DNA of 64,000 nucleotides from Callipepla californica brunnescens (Eukaryota; Chordata; Aves; Galliformes; Odontophoridae): contig JALIRH010000042.1 of assembly GCA_023055505.1 (NCBI GenBank), forward strand, positions 4,658,335-4,722,334, in the 5' to 3' direction. The notes under the pieces were generated by a model. That model was not told the DNA's origin and ran no database searches. It saw only the letters and a program-made list of their open reading frames with translations. A program made the position numbers and the translations under genes. Numbering within the stretch: position 1 is the stretch's first letter; the number at the start of each line of letters is the position of its first letter. Shown piece by piece: positions 36,801 to 64,000 of this stretch.

Positions 36801-39800
36801 TTTTGTGAGGTGGAAGCAAACTCTTACGGATTCAGGACATCTCCTGTGGGGTGGTAGGTGATGCCTCTGATGCTGGTCCTGGGTATGGCATAGAGTGTGC
36901 ACAGAGCCCAGAGCAGGTTTAAACTTTTCTGTTCTCTGTTCCTGTAGGTTTCTACCTCCTATGCTGCCAGATTTATCAAACCTGAGTAAGATCATACTGC
37001 ATGCTTTCTCCCTTGCTACTGTAAGCTGCTTCCTTCTTGTTTTTATTGGAGAGAAGTATGCTTCGCTTCACAACTACAGCATTTCCAGCAGTCAGGTGAG
37101 AACAAAACTACACAAACTTCTTAGGCCAAGAAGCAAGCTGAATCCAAACTAGTAAAGCCTCTAGTTACCTGGTAGTGGTAGAAATGCAAGGATAGAATGA
37201 ACGATGCCAACTGTTTGTTTTGAAGCCACTTGTTATCCTTCTCTATGGAAGGACAGATGTTATCTATATGTGAAGGCCAAAATATGTCCACCTTTGATCA
37301 AGAGGTTGGGATGACCTACGTGCCACCACATACACACTGCTGCTAGTGATCCCTGAGGGCCACTGGTTTCCTGAATCTGTGAGACTTACAAAAACACACA
37401 AATGTAATAGCTGTAATTGTAAATGGCCAGAGCAGCTTTAGTTCTTCTCTGTATGTGTCTATCAACTCAGTGTACAGGTTCTCAGCCTAGGCTGATTGCT
37501 GTTTTACAGGAACTAATAGCTGTGGGGCTTTGCAATATTTGCAGCTCATTTTTCAGAAGCTTTGCTGTCAGCTGTGATATTTCTGGAACTGTCATTCAAG
37601 AGAAGACAGGTGGAAGAACCCAGGTGAGCTGGGCTAAAATCACTCTAGAATGAGTGTAGGCTGACATTTCATCCATACAATTTGTGAGAAGTTATATTCC
37701 CATGCAGCTTGAATTTGTGTGCTCTATCTGTGTTATGTACTGTACTTGTATGATATTTACAGGACATGATATGCATTTGTGGGGAGAATAAGATGTGTTC
37801 ATACAGTTGTAAACTGTATGCTAGTGAATATGCCCAGAATTGAAAATTGTTTTGCATCCTTAATTCTGCCACTTTATCCTAACTTTTGAGTGCTTGATTT
37901 TCTGACCTTAATCTATTTTAACATACTTCTTATCTGAATATTTGTACATGCTTCACTATATCCTAAAAGAAATTTGATTTAATAAAACATTTGTTCCAGA
38001 TATAGGTTGGTTTGTTTAGCAATAGGGATTAGTACATTAGTTTAAGAACTAGCATGTTAGTTTATCAAAAGGAATCCATGAGTGATAGTTCGAAAACTTT
38101 CAGCTTCACTGGGTGGGTATTTTCCTTGATAATTTTGCACTGGGCACATAAAGAATACTTTTATCTTTTGCTCCCAGTACGTGCAAGGCTGTCTTCCTCA
38201 GATTTCACATATATTGCTTTAAAAATTGCTCAGTAATGGCCCAGTAAGCAATAGCAATTTTCAAAACTGGGAAAAAGCAGCTGAAAGTTAGTCAGAGGTC
38301 TCGGTGATGAAGGTGATGGTGGAAAACGGGCAAGAAGTAGGTGGGCAGTTGACCACCCTAGATACCACTGAGCGTGCCCAAAGGGACATTAACATATATT
38401 AATAAGTCCTTGAAAAAGACTGACTATGTATGCAAGTGTACTGCATATGCAAATCTTAACTGTTTAAATGTAGAACCTGAACTCTGAGCACACTTGTTTG
38501 TCAGGTTGCCCAGTATGTATCACAAGGAATAAAGGAATGCTGCTTTCTAACTCCACATTGGAGTTAAAGAGTTTTCTTCCAAGATTTCGATGATGTTCCC
38601 TAAGACATGCAAGAGAAGTATCTTGTTTTTCAGATTAAATTATCAAATCAAGATCTTGTGTTCTTGTACGTAAGAATAGCCCATTTAGGCCAAATTCGTA
38701 TCTATGAAAGACTTTTAACTCGAGCATTCTGGGATTCATATCACCCATTACAGCACACCTGTGGCCTTTGTCCCCTGGTTACTCCTTCTGTAAGATGGTG
38801 TTGCAAGGACTATACCTGTTTGCTGAGAGAAGACAAGGAATTTGATTGGAAGGCCTCTCTAATTAAGTATTTCTGTTCAGATAGCAGCACTGATGGGAGC
38901 TATGATAATGCTGGTGATTGCACTGACACTAGGACGCTTTTTCCAGGTGATACCTAATGTAAGTGCACATGTGATAGTTACGGTAGCAGCCTACTTACTT
39001 GTAAAGCATGATATGAAGATTACCTGAACAGTTGGGCTTGTATCTTCCTCTATGTTTCATTGTTTCAAGGGATGTACTAAACTGAAGCAATGGCTTTAAA
39101 CTGTTCTGAATTTCAGCATGTTCAAATATTAGGAAATTAATATTGCATTCTCTCCCATCTCTGACTGTTCAGAACAAACTAAAATTCCTTGGTTAGAACT
39201 GAATTGAAATCTTACTGCCAGGATCTGTGATTTCAATGTTGTATTGCACTTTTGGTCTCCTGTTTTTTAAGGTTTTACATAACTATCTAACACATTCATA
39301 AGTTCCTGTCTTGCATCTGTGTAAGTCATTACAGTATAGATGTTTCAAAATCTTTAGTGTAAGGGGGAAAATAAAATATTCAACATTGAAATTTGGGTTT
39401 AGCATCTCTGATTCTAGCTTGTTTTTTGAGGTTTATTTTAAAATCATGCGCACTGCCAAACTACCTTCAGTGGATTTTGCATTTCCAGTGTGGCTGTAAA
39501 CATTTTGTTGCTGCAGGTTGCTCTGAGTACTCAGTATTTCACTTCTCTCTTAATATTTTATCGCGATTTTTTTTTTCACTGTAAATTTTCTTAGGGAACT
39601 TATGGCATTACTTCCTGATATTTTTCCTGGCTTCTTTGTAAGTTGGGAGAATTAATCACTTTCCCAAAACTAGCTGACAAAACAGAATTTAACTATCCAC
39701 TTCCCTTCAGTCTTCTTGTTGCTTAGAGGAGATGTTTCAACAGACGGTGTCAAGCAGCTTCCCAGATCAGGCAATGAACTGTCCGTGCTATCTGAAACCA

Positions 39801-42800
39801 TTTGAAACAGCAGCTAATTTCTGCAGATAGCACTGTCATTTCCCAGTGCTGCAGGAGGCATAAGGATTCGCTGAAGAGCTGTGTAATGGAACCTGCACAT
39901 AGCATTTCAAGATGAAGTCCTGTTGCATTAGCAGAAATAACTGTGAAATCAAACACTGCATATCTGAGAACTGTTAGACCTACTTATAAAAATTACAGAA
40001 ATAAGATAAGCAGTTTGTTTTGGATATCTGTTCCTTGTCATGTTGTGGATGCAGTAAATCTCAGATGCAATAAATAATGTGCATTTTTTTCTTATTTGTG
40101 CAGAGCACAGTGGCTGCTATTGTAGTATTTAACATGCTGCCTTTTCTTGAAAAAATTCTGGACGTTCGTATGCTGTGGAGAAAGGATAAGTATCATTTAG
40201 TAAGTGGCAGAAAAAAAACACTTAGTAATTGGAAGGTGCTTTAAAAGGAGAAGTACATGTTTTGGGAGAGCAAGGCAAAGAAGTGGCCATTCTTTTAGAA
40301 AAAGTAATTCTGAAAGTGATGCAATACAGCTGACCATGCCAGAAATCACTCCTTTCTGTCTGCGCTGATGGTTTCAGCATCACAAATCCTTTTAGAAAAG
40401 ACCAACTTTTTATCTGGGGTTCTCCATGCAGTTTTTTAGCTTCAGCAGCAAAGTGCATGCCAGGAGGGAAGTTCTCAGCAGCGTTTTTTACAATGACACC
40501 TGGACATTACCCTTGTTCTTTTAGGACAGGTCAGAATTGTGGACGTATGTGTATAGCCACTGTATAACCACAAATGCAAAGCAAAGGAACGTGAGAAGTC
40601 TGTCTTGTCAATAACTGCAGCTGAGTTATGTGTTCTGAGGTCCTGCACTTCTTTTTCCTCTGATCTTTCCTTGTGACCATTTTCAGGACTGAGTGGCCTA
40701 AAGGTGCCCACTAGGCTTTTCAACTATTACAATTTCTAGCTTTTTGTTTGTTTGTTTTAACTTTTGCAATCTGTAAATACTGGGGCTGAGCTGGAGGTAA
40801 TTTTATATATTTTCACTGCTAATATTCTCTCTGTCTCTTGATCAAAGGCTATTTGGCTTGGAACTTTTGCTGCCGTGCTTTGTCTTGGTCTTGATATTGG
40901 TTTAGTGATCGCCCTGGCACTTGCATTCTTCATAATCAGCATCAGGTCACACAGGTACTTGTAACTCCTTGAGCAAAATATTCTTCTTAGAGTTGATGTT
41001 TCAGAGGTAGCTGTATGTGTGACAATGTGAAAATAGTTTCGTACTTATAAGCACTTTGGTCAGGTCATTCTGGAATCTGTCTGTTACTATCCCAAACCAG
41101 TATCTTGTTTAGAAATGGAGATCAAGCTTTTGGGAATGTAAGTTTTTTTTTTTCTATGCTTTGTGTGAAAATCTAATGAAGATCTTATTTCAGAATGAAG
41201 ATGGTGGAGCTGGGACAGATTCCAAACACGAATATTTATAGAAGTTTATCTGTCTGCAGAGCTGTAAGAGGAAACAAAAACAAATGTTCCGCCTGTCTTT
41301 GTAATCAAGCTTCTTCCCTTAAATGCCAGGGAGTGACCATTCAGACTCAGTTCAGTTGGTTCAGAACTTTCAAACTGAAGAGTACTTAAATATCTGTAGT
41401 ATGAAGTGATTCAGATACTCTGTTCAGCCTGCTTGGGGCCCGTGGAGCTCCCTGTATCTGTCACTGCTATCCCCATGGTGGAAGCCATTGCTGACATTGC
41501 TGGAGCTGTTTGGTGTTTTATGTTGACCCCCTTTTCTCTGTCTGGTTATGTCCACACAACGCATTTTAGCTTTTCCTGATCAGTATGTTATTAGGTCCAC
41601 CCTGCCAGTGCTCCAACCAGCACGCAGTGTGGTTGGCAATGTTACTTTGTCCTTGGAAGATCTCCTTGTAGTCTACTGCATAGAGGGTTAGGTGAGGGAA
41701 AAATAGCTCCTACTAAGTACAACTCTCACAGGTCCAACTTTTGTTTTGAAGGCAATGGAGATTGATGGTGTCAAAATCTTTCAGTGCTGTTCTTCCATTT
41801 CTTTTGCAAATATGAATAACTTCAAAAATTATTTGTTACACAAGGTAAATGCCACTCTTTCAGCTAGATAAAGTTTCTAAAAGCTAGTATTATCTCTGTA
41901 ATAAAACTATTTTTGTCTTTCAGATGGACTTGAAAACAGTGCCTCTAAATCAAAATGAAATGAGGGCTTTAGTTGCACCTAGTCTGTCTGACACTTCCGT
42001 GGAAAGCAAAGATTTTAAGTGCTCTTGTGTCTATGATGCACCTGTTCCACCACCTCGGGTCAGCTTTAGAATTATAGTTAATCTAATCTGTCTGAGGTGC
42101 CTCTTTTTTCTGTCACTATGCGCAGTGTTCTTAACTTGCTAGTACTTAAAAGGCTGTAGATGTTTATATACAGCATATGTATAGACTTACTGTTTGAAAC
42201 TAAGTAAATACTACCATTGTTTCTCTTCATAAATCTTTATGTGATAGAGCAATAGGAGCTCAGTTTCCTGAGTGAATTAAAGAGCAGTAGAATTCCTCAC
42301 ACCCCCACTGTGGAAGTGAGGTACCACTGGTACCAGTTGGTGCCTGAAGGCACTCTGCTGACAGCATATGCAGCTTGCCTAAGTCACCTGCTACTCTGCG
42401 TGCACTTGTGGCTTTGTGCTGTATTTAGTGTTACTTCAGATGTGTTTTTACCATGAGAGAAGAGAAATCATGCAATTCACAGTGCTTATTTACCACAAAA
42501 TAATAATAATAATAATCCACCCCCTGGGTCTACTTCTTCTAACCACTGCTGTACTTCTCTCCATTTTCCATATTAGATACCACACACACAGAAACTGGTG
42601 AAGTCATGTAATGTGGACAGTACTTCCACGTCATCTTCAGTTAACTTGGTACACTGGTCAAAATATGAAGTCAGACAGAACTCTGGGATCCTCCTGCTGG
42701 GAGCAGCTAATGCACAGTCTGCATCTCTAGGCAATAACACACAACTTAAGGCTGAAAAGAATGAGGATGAAGGGAAGCAAGCTGATGTTTCACCAGGCTC

Positions 42801-44682
42801 TGCAGTAGGTACTTCCTCAGCACAGTTACATCAGGAAGAACAGCCGATGCGTTTGCCAGGTCCAGTTCACACCATTATTCTGGACTTCAGCATGGTCCAG
42901 TTTGTGGATTTGCAAGGTTCAGACTTACTACGACAGGTAAGCAACGTAACTGTGTGTAAATGTGAAACCTAAAGCTTACACAGTGTCCTGTGTTTCTTGT
43001 TAGCCCACAGTGCCCTGCTGCACGGCCGTGCTTCCCATACCGCCACTTTTTCAGAAACAAAAGCCTTGTTATCAACACAAAGGACAAGTAAAAACCTGTT
43101 ATCCATTATCACCAATCCTAAAATAATGTAAACTAAAGTCATGTTTATAAAAAGGTCTAATTTGCTCTTTCAGTTTTGGCTGTTTGTTTCTTCTTCTAGC
43201 TGGACATTAAAAAATCCTCTTTTTTAGAAGTGTCAGTTATAAAACTGCCTCCTGTCTTCTATTTCATTTTTATTGCTGAATACCTAAATATCCTTTTCTT
43301 TGATATGTCTTGAACATACATCCTAGTGGGATATCCTAGCCAGTGGAGATATATGTGTAGCAAAAATAAATGTAATGTAGCTAATCTGGATATGGAATTC
43401 TTTCCACAGATCTTCCATATGTTTTCCAACATTGGGATTACAGTCCTTATAGCTGGCTGTCACTGTGAGTATAGAATTTGCTTATTAATGTTGACTTATT
43501 GTTGGGGATAAGTTTTAAACTTCCATGAAATGCTATAGTCTTACTGCTTGGTGTGACTTCTGCTGCTTTGTTTATTTTCTCCAATTTTTTATAGCCTCTG
43601 TGATATCAGCCTTTGAGAAGAATGAATTCTTTGACAACTGTGTCACCAAAAAAAACTTCTTTCTGACTCTTCATGATGCTCTGCTGGCTGCTTTGGCAAA
43701 GCATCAAAAGCCAGATGAGATAGAACTTACTGCAAAAGAGCATGTTGAAAAGGAACAAGCTGAAGATGAGATGGTAGAGTATTTAGCTTACAGTTAAGCA
43801 TTCCTGTTGTTAAATTATTGTCAGTAACTTACAGGTGTTGCAGTGTGATTGAGGAAATAGGGCAGAGCAGATGTTCTTCTGAATTTTCCAGTTATTTGGC
43901 TGCTTGCAATGGACTGAGTCCTGTTGTCCCTGCCTGGGGAAAGACAACTTTGTGTGCAGACTTGAAAGGAATCCAGATGAGTTTTCCAGTAGGGAATTGC
44001 TGCTGCATTTTAGAGAGTTTCCATTTCCCCCACAGGGTAAGGACTCTGCCAGAGCTGAGCCGAAGTTCCAGGCTTATTATTTCCAGAGCTTACTGCACCA
44101 GCTCCCTTGGGGCAGATTGGAGAAGTGAAGGATGGTACTGGCTTGATTTCCCAACAAATTGAAGCTTGTGCATGTGATCTTTCTGTCTGTCATCCTCTGC
44201 AATCATTTTTAAGCTCACCAGATGTCTCTGCCAAGAACAGTGGTTCCCCAGGAGTGTGCATTGGGACCAGGCTGGGCTGGGTGTGCAGAAGGGAACTGCA
44301 GCAGTGGGGTGATGTTAGCCCTGCCAGCTGGGTATCTGTCCTGCCCTGTGCTCCCACACCAGCGTGCCCCCCTGGCTGCTCACATGATATTACCTTGGCA
44401 TGGGAACATGACTGGCTCAGCAGACTGGTCACCCTTGGCCTACAGTAATGTTTGTGTACATTTCAGGGAATAAATTTGCTTTTGGAGAAGAAAGGAGGCT
44501 TTTTCTCTGCAAGGAAGCCTACCAGCAAACTCCTGCATGAAGAGCCGATATCAGATAACTCACGCTCAGCCCAGAATGCAGCAGAGTCAAGCTTTCTCCA
44601 GCAGTTTGAAACTCCATCCCTTCAATTGAATTTCCAGCACCCTGTCTGGGACAAGGAATGGAAGTATGACAGCAACATCTGA
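30693..44682 (+). CDS. SLC26A8: SLC26A8-like anion transporter (testis anion transporter 1)
   Basis: Membrane anion transporter of the SLC26/SulP family. In mammals it acts in sperm and spermatids and partners with CFTR and RACGAP1. Coding exons: 30693-30862, 32857-32996, 33330-33446, 34217-34392, 34889-35053, 35567-35716, 36503-36585, 36948-37095, 37510-37623, 38881-38958, 40104-40199, 40848-40954, 41194-41263, 41752-41844, 41924-42058, 42577-42936, 43410-43464, 43595-43773, 44467-44682. They sum to 2652 nt, 883 codons plus stop. The core transport domain runs from the second exon (VGLVQVPQG) to about residue 515. A STAS domain follows, split by a variable insert. Paralogue choice rests on LGQIPNTNIYRS, VKIFQCCSSI, VHTIILDFSMV and synteny. 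Human SLC26A8 is longer (970). Confidence 0.92.
42499..42516. repeat. Microsatellite (AAT)n
   Basis: About six copies of a 3-nt unit in an SLC26A8 intron. Confidence 0.8.
42577..42936 (+). CDS. SLC26A8: SLC26A8 exon 16: STAS insert and STAS core
   Basis: 360-nt exon. The first two thirds encode a polar, poorly conserved stretch (the intervening sequence of the STAS domain). The end encodes VHTIILDFSMVQFVDLQGSD, the conserved STAS strand-loop-helix. Acceptor ATTAG, donor GTAAGC. In mammals this C-terminal region binds RACGAP1; whether that holds here is inference. Confidence 0.9.
44467..44682 (+). CDS. SLC26A8: SLC26A8 last coding exon (short C-terminal tail)
   Basis: Acceptor TTTCAG, then 71 in-frame codons beginning GINLLLEKKGGFF and ending WKYDSNI with TGA at 44680-44682. 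The phase fits the exon ending at 43773 (donor GTAGAG). The tail lacks the long acidic repeats at the human C-terminus. If the upstream donor is not used, translation would stop after eight further residues at 43797, so the tail needs transcript support. Confidence 0.72.
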   Translation, partial: GINLLLEKKGGFFSARKPTSKLLHEEPISDNSRSAQNAAESSFLQQFETPSLQLNFQHPVWDKEWKYDSNI

Positions 44683-45230
44683 ATTACAACTACTGGGGAA
44701 CTGGGATTTCAGCAGAAGAAAGAAAGACACAGCTAAGCAACAGTTCTGTTCATTCTTCTCAATATTTGATGGTGTTATTTTTTTATATTTATTTTCTGTT
44801 CCAGAGTTTTTAAAATAGACAGCTTTTTTTCTGTTTAATTTAGAAAAACTGTAGACTAAGGTATAGATAACACTTGTGGGGAAAAAAAAAATCAGCTTAC
44901 TCATATTTTCTGCATCAGTCTGAGCTAGGGTTGTACTGAGCAGCAACATTTAACTGTATTAGCAATGTATGTCACAAAGCTCTGCCTCTGACGTGCCCTT
45001 ATTTATTCCATGGCGCAGACTGCCCACGCTCTGTGGAAAGTCACAGGTAAAATTAATTTTAGATGAGTGGACCCCATTTTAATGCAAAACTGGATGTAAA
45101 TGATGGATCCTTTATATACAGATCCTATGCTCTGTGCTAATTTCCTTCCTTTATGAACAGCTCTAACTTTTGCTGCAGGGCAACATGTGGTTTCTTGGTG
45201 TTGAATAAAAGCAAGGTGGTTCCTCTGAAA
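44683..45230 (+). other. SLC26A8: SLC26A8 3'UTR
   Basis: AT-rich stretch from the stop codon to just past the AATAAA at 45204. No other element was recognised. Confidence 0.6.
45204..45209 (+). terminator. SLC26A8: Poly(A) signal AATAAA of SLC26A8
   Basis: Canonical hexamer about 520 nt after the stop codon, the first AATAAA on this strand after the gene. Confidence 0.7.
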
Positions 45231-46150
45231 TCTGCTGCTCATGGCTGATAAACTTCAGCAACGATACAACAGCTAATAGGAATATTAACATTATACAATC
45301 TGCAATATATTCCAGAGTCCTTTTCATCCTTTTTTTTTCTTTTTCATTTAACCTTTCTGCTTCCAAGGGGTTTCTCAAGGGAAGCTGCTGTTGTGCATGT
45401 GCAGTCCACAGTGGTAAAGGATCGTGGTGAACTGTGCCAAGTTACTTACTGTAGAGGAAACTGAGTGCTGGAGCCCTCAAACAGTTTGGAGTGAAAAATA
45501 GGAAAAACTGAAAGCTGAAATGGTATTGAGTAATTCTCAAACCACATATGCTTCCCTGCATTGTTTTGGACAGTGGCTTCGTGCCAAGCTCCTCTCAGCT
45601 CTGTTCAGAACACAGTAATACAGAACCCACGAAAAGCGTAGCCCTCATCTCCAGGTGCAGTTGGCTCTGTTATGGCAACCGTGATGTAAGGTGAAGTGGT
45701 GTATGTAGCTGTCGGCACCATGGAAAGTCTCCACTACAATCCGAAGTCACAGTTGTTTTGTTGGCTCACTCAGCAGCGTTCAGTCCTTCCCAGCACATGA
45801 CTGCAGGGTGGAATACCAGGGGACGGCGCAGACGCCCAGCAGCATTCAATGCTTTTTGTGATAATTACTACATAAGAGTATTTAATTATTCTCTGATTGT
45901 GATGGCTGTTCCATCTCCGCAGCGGTGCCCGTGGGTCAGCTGTGCTGTGCAGACTGTCGTGAGCACGGCACGGCAGCTCCTATTATCACAAATAACGCAG
46001 AAACGCGCAGCTGGTGGTAACGACCGCACCGAAAAGCGGAGCTCTGCAGCTGAGCGTGCTCTGTCAGGCAGCGTCACTGTGCTCTTCGCGTGTGGCGGTG
46101 GCCGTGGAAACGAGTGGAGGGCCGTGGCCGCTCTTCGCGCGCGTCGGTTG

Positions 46151-46160
46151 GTGACGTCAC
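46151..46160. promoter_or_regulatory. Palindromic CRE (GTGACGTCAC)
   Basis: Full consensus CREB/ATF site (core TGACGTCA, 46152-46159), about 295 nt upstream of the SRPK1 start codon, inside the CpG island. Confidence 0.7.
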
Positions 46161-46410
46161 CATCGCGGCGCCGACGTCCCCCGCGGCGTCCCGCTCCCGC
46201 CGCCACGCGCACCATGCCGCCGGCGGACGCGGCCCCGGAGCTCCGCCCCGCGGAGGGCGGGCGGGGGCGGTGCCCGCAGCGCTGGGCCGCGGCTTCCCCT
46301 CCGCGCTGCGGCGCGGGCGGGGGCAGCGAGCGGCGGGCGGAAGCGGGCGGGGCCGGCGGGCGGCGCGCGGAGCGGCTCGCACGGCGCACGGCGCAGGGGC
46401 ACGGCGCGGC

Positions 46411-46420
46411 GCGCAGGCGC
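46411..46420. promoter_or_regulatory. NRF1-like site
   Basis: GCGCAGGCGC fits the NRF1 pattern GCGCANGCGC. It lies 34 nt upstream of the SRPK1 ATG, so it could be in the 5'UTR or the core promoter. Confidence 0.45.
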
Positions 46421-46453
46421 GTGGGGCTCCCCGGGCTCCCGGCGCTGGCGGCC

Positions 46454-63639
<17,186 letters not shown>

Positions 63640-63926
63640 TGAAACAAATGTCTTTTTTTTTTTTTCCCTCCCTTTGCCCCACACCCGAATACACAAGAGT
63701 ACCTTCCTGGAGATCCTAGTAACAACAGATAACATAGACAGCTCTTTTAAAGTCTTTATTTTTGTTTTATGAGAGGCTTTCTCTGGAGGGAAGGAAAAAA
63801 AAGACAAAACTGCAGCTAAATATAAGATATCCTTGTCTAACTGCTAAAAATACGCTGTGCCTTGGTACGTGACATCTTGGTTGTAGATCAAATCAGCAGA
63901 TTGTAAAGCAGTGCTGTACATATTTA

Positions 63927-63976
63927 TCATAGAATCACCAAGATTGGAAAAGACCTCCAAGGTCATCTGGGCCAAC
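63927..63976 (-). mobile_element. CR1 LINE fragment, reverse orientation
   Basis: ATCATAGAATCACCAAGATT, then GGAAAAGACCTCCAAGGTCA, is the reverse complement of a CR1 3' end. It may continue to the window edge, where similarity becomes unclear. Confidence 0.7.
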
Positions 63977-64000
63977 TGGAATTTCTTCAGACTGGAGGAG

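Noticed and set aside
43774..43797. Stop codon directly after SLC26A8 exon 18 as the gene end
   Set aside because: The GTAGAG donor and an in-phase terminal exon at 44467 fit better, but the short form stays possible and is noted in the findings.

Overview
The window is vertebrate nuclear DNA from a bird, most likely chicken or a close galliform. The evidence is compact genes made of short exons with GT-AG introns, CpG-island promoters, and fragments of CR1, the dominant avian LINE. The gene order MAPK13 - MAPK14 - SLC26A8 - SRPK1 matches the human 6p21 block in reversed orientation; the equivalent chicken block is, to my knowledge, on chromosome 26. Species and chromosome are inferences. Exons were read by eye, by translating the sequence and comparing it with remembered human family members. 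Exon lengths, phases and splice sites agree throughout.

Layout. Positions 1-7312, minus strand: MAPK13 (p38delta), 11 of an expected 12 coding exons; the last exon lies left of position 1. Positions 7150-8230: the CpG-island promoter of MAPK13. Positions about 9045-28891, minus strand: MAPK14 (p38alpha), complete, 360 codons, with a 2.2-kb 3'UTR and two alternative versions of exon 9. Positions 28340-29640: CpG-island promoter of MAPK14, carrying two TCTCGCGAGA palindromes. Positions 30693-44682, plus strand: SLC26A8, an SLC26 anion transporter called testis anion transporter 1 in mammals, 19 coding exons and 883 codons, poly(A) signal at 45204. Positions 46454-63628, plus strand: SRPK1 (SR-protein kinase 1), 15 coding exons; the last coding exon lies beyond position 64000.

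How the genes relate. MAPK13 and MAPK14 are tandem paralogues with nearly identical exon lengths. Both encode stress-activated kinases switched on at a TGY motif. MAPK14 and SLC26A8 are head-to-head across a CpG island. SLC26A8 and SRPK1 are in tandem. SRPK1 phosphorylates splicing factors and is not an obvious pathway partner of its neighbours, so the linkage is conserved synteny, not an operon.

Most notable. MAPK14 has two mutually exclusive 80-nt exons (14848-14927 and 12776-12855), matching the human CSBP2 and CSBP1 isoforms. The intron before them has a minor-class (U12-type) donor, and each exon has a U12-like branch site upstream and a U2-type donor downstream. The two exons therefore should not be spliceable to each other. 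U12-type introns also occur at the matching position in MAPK13 and, independently, in SRPK1. I saw no wholly new gene system; the rest is ordinary avian genic DNA.
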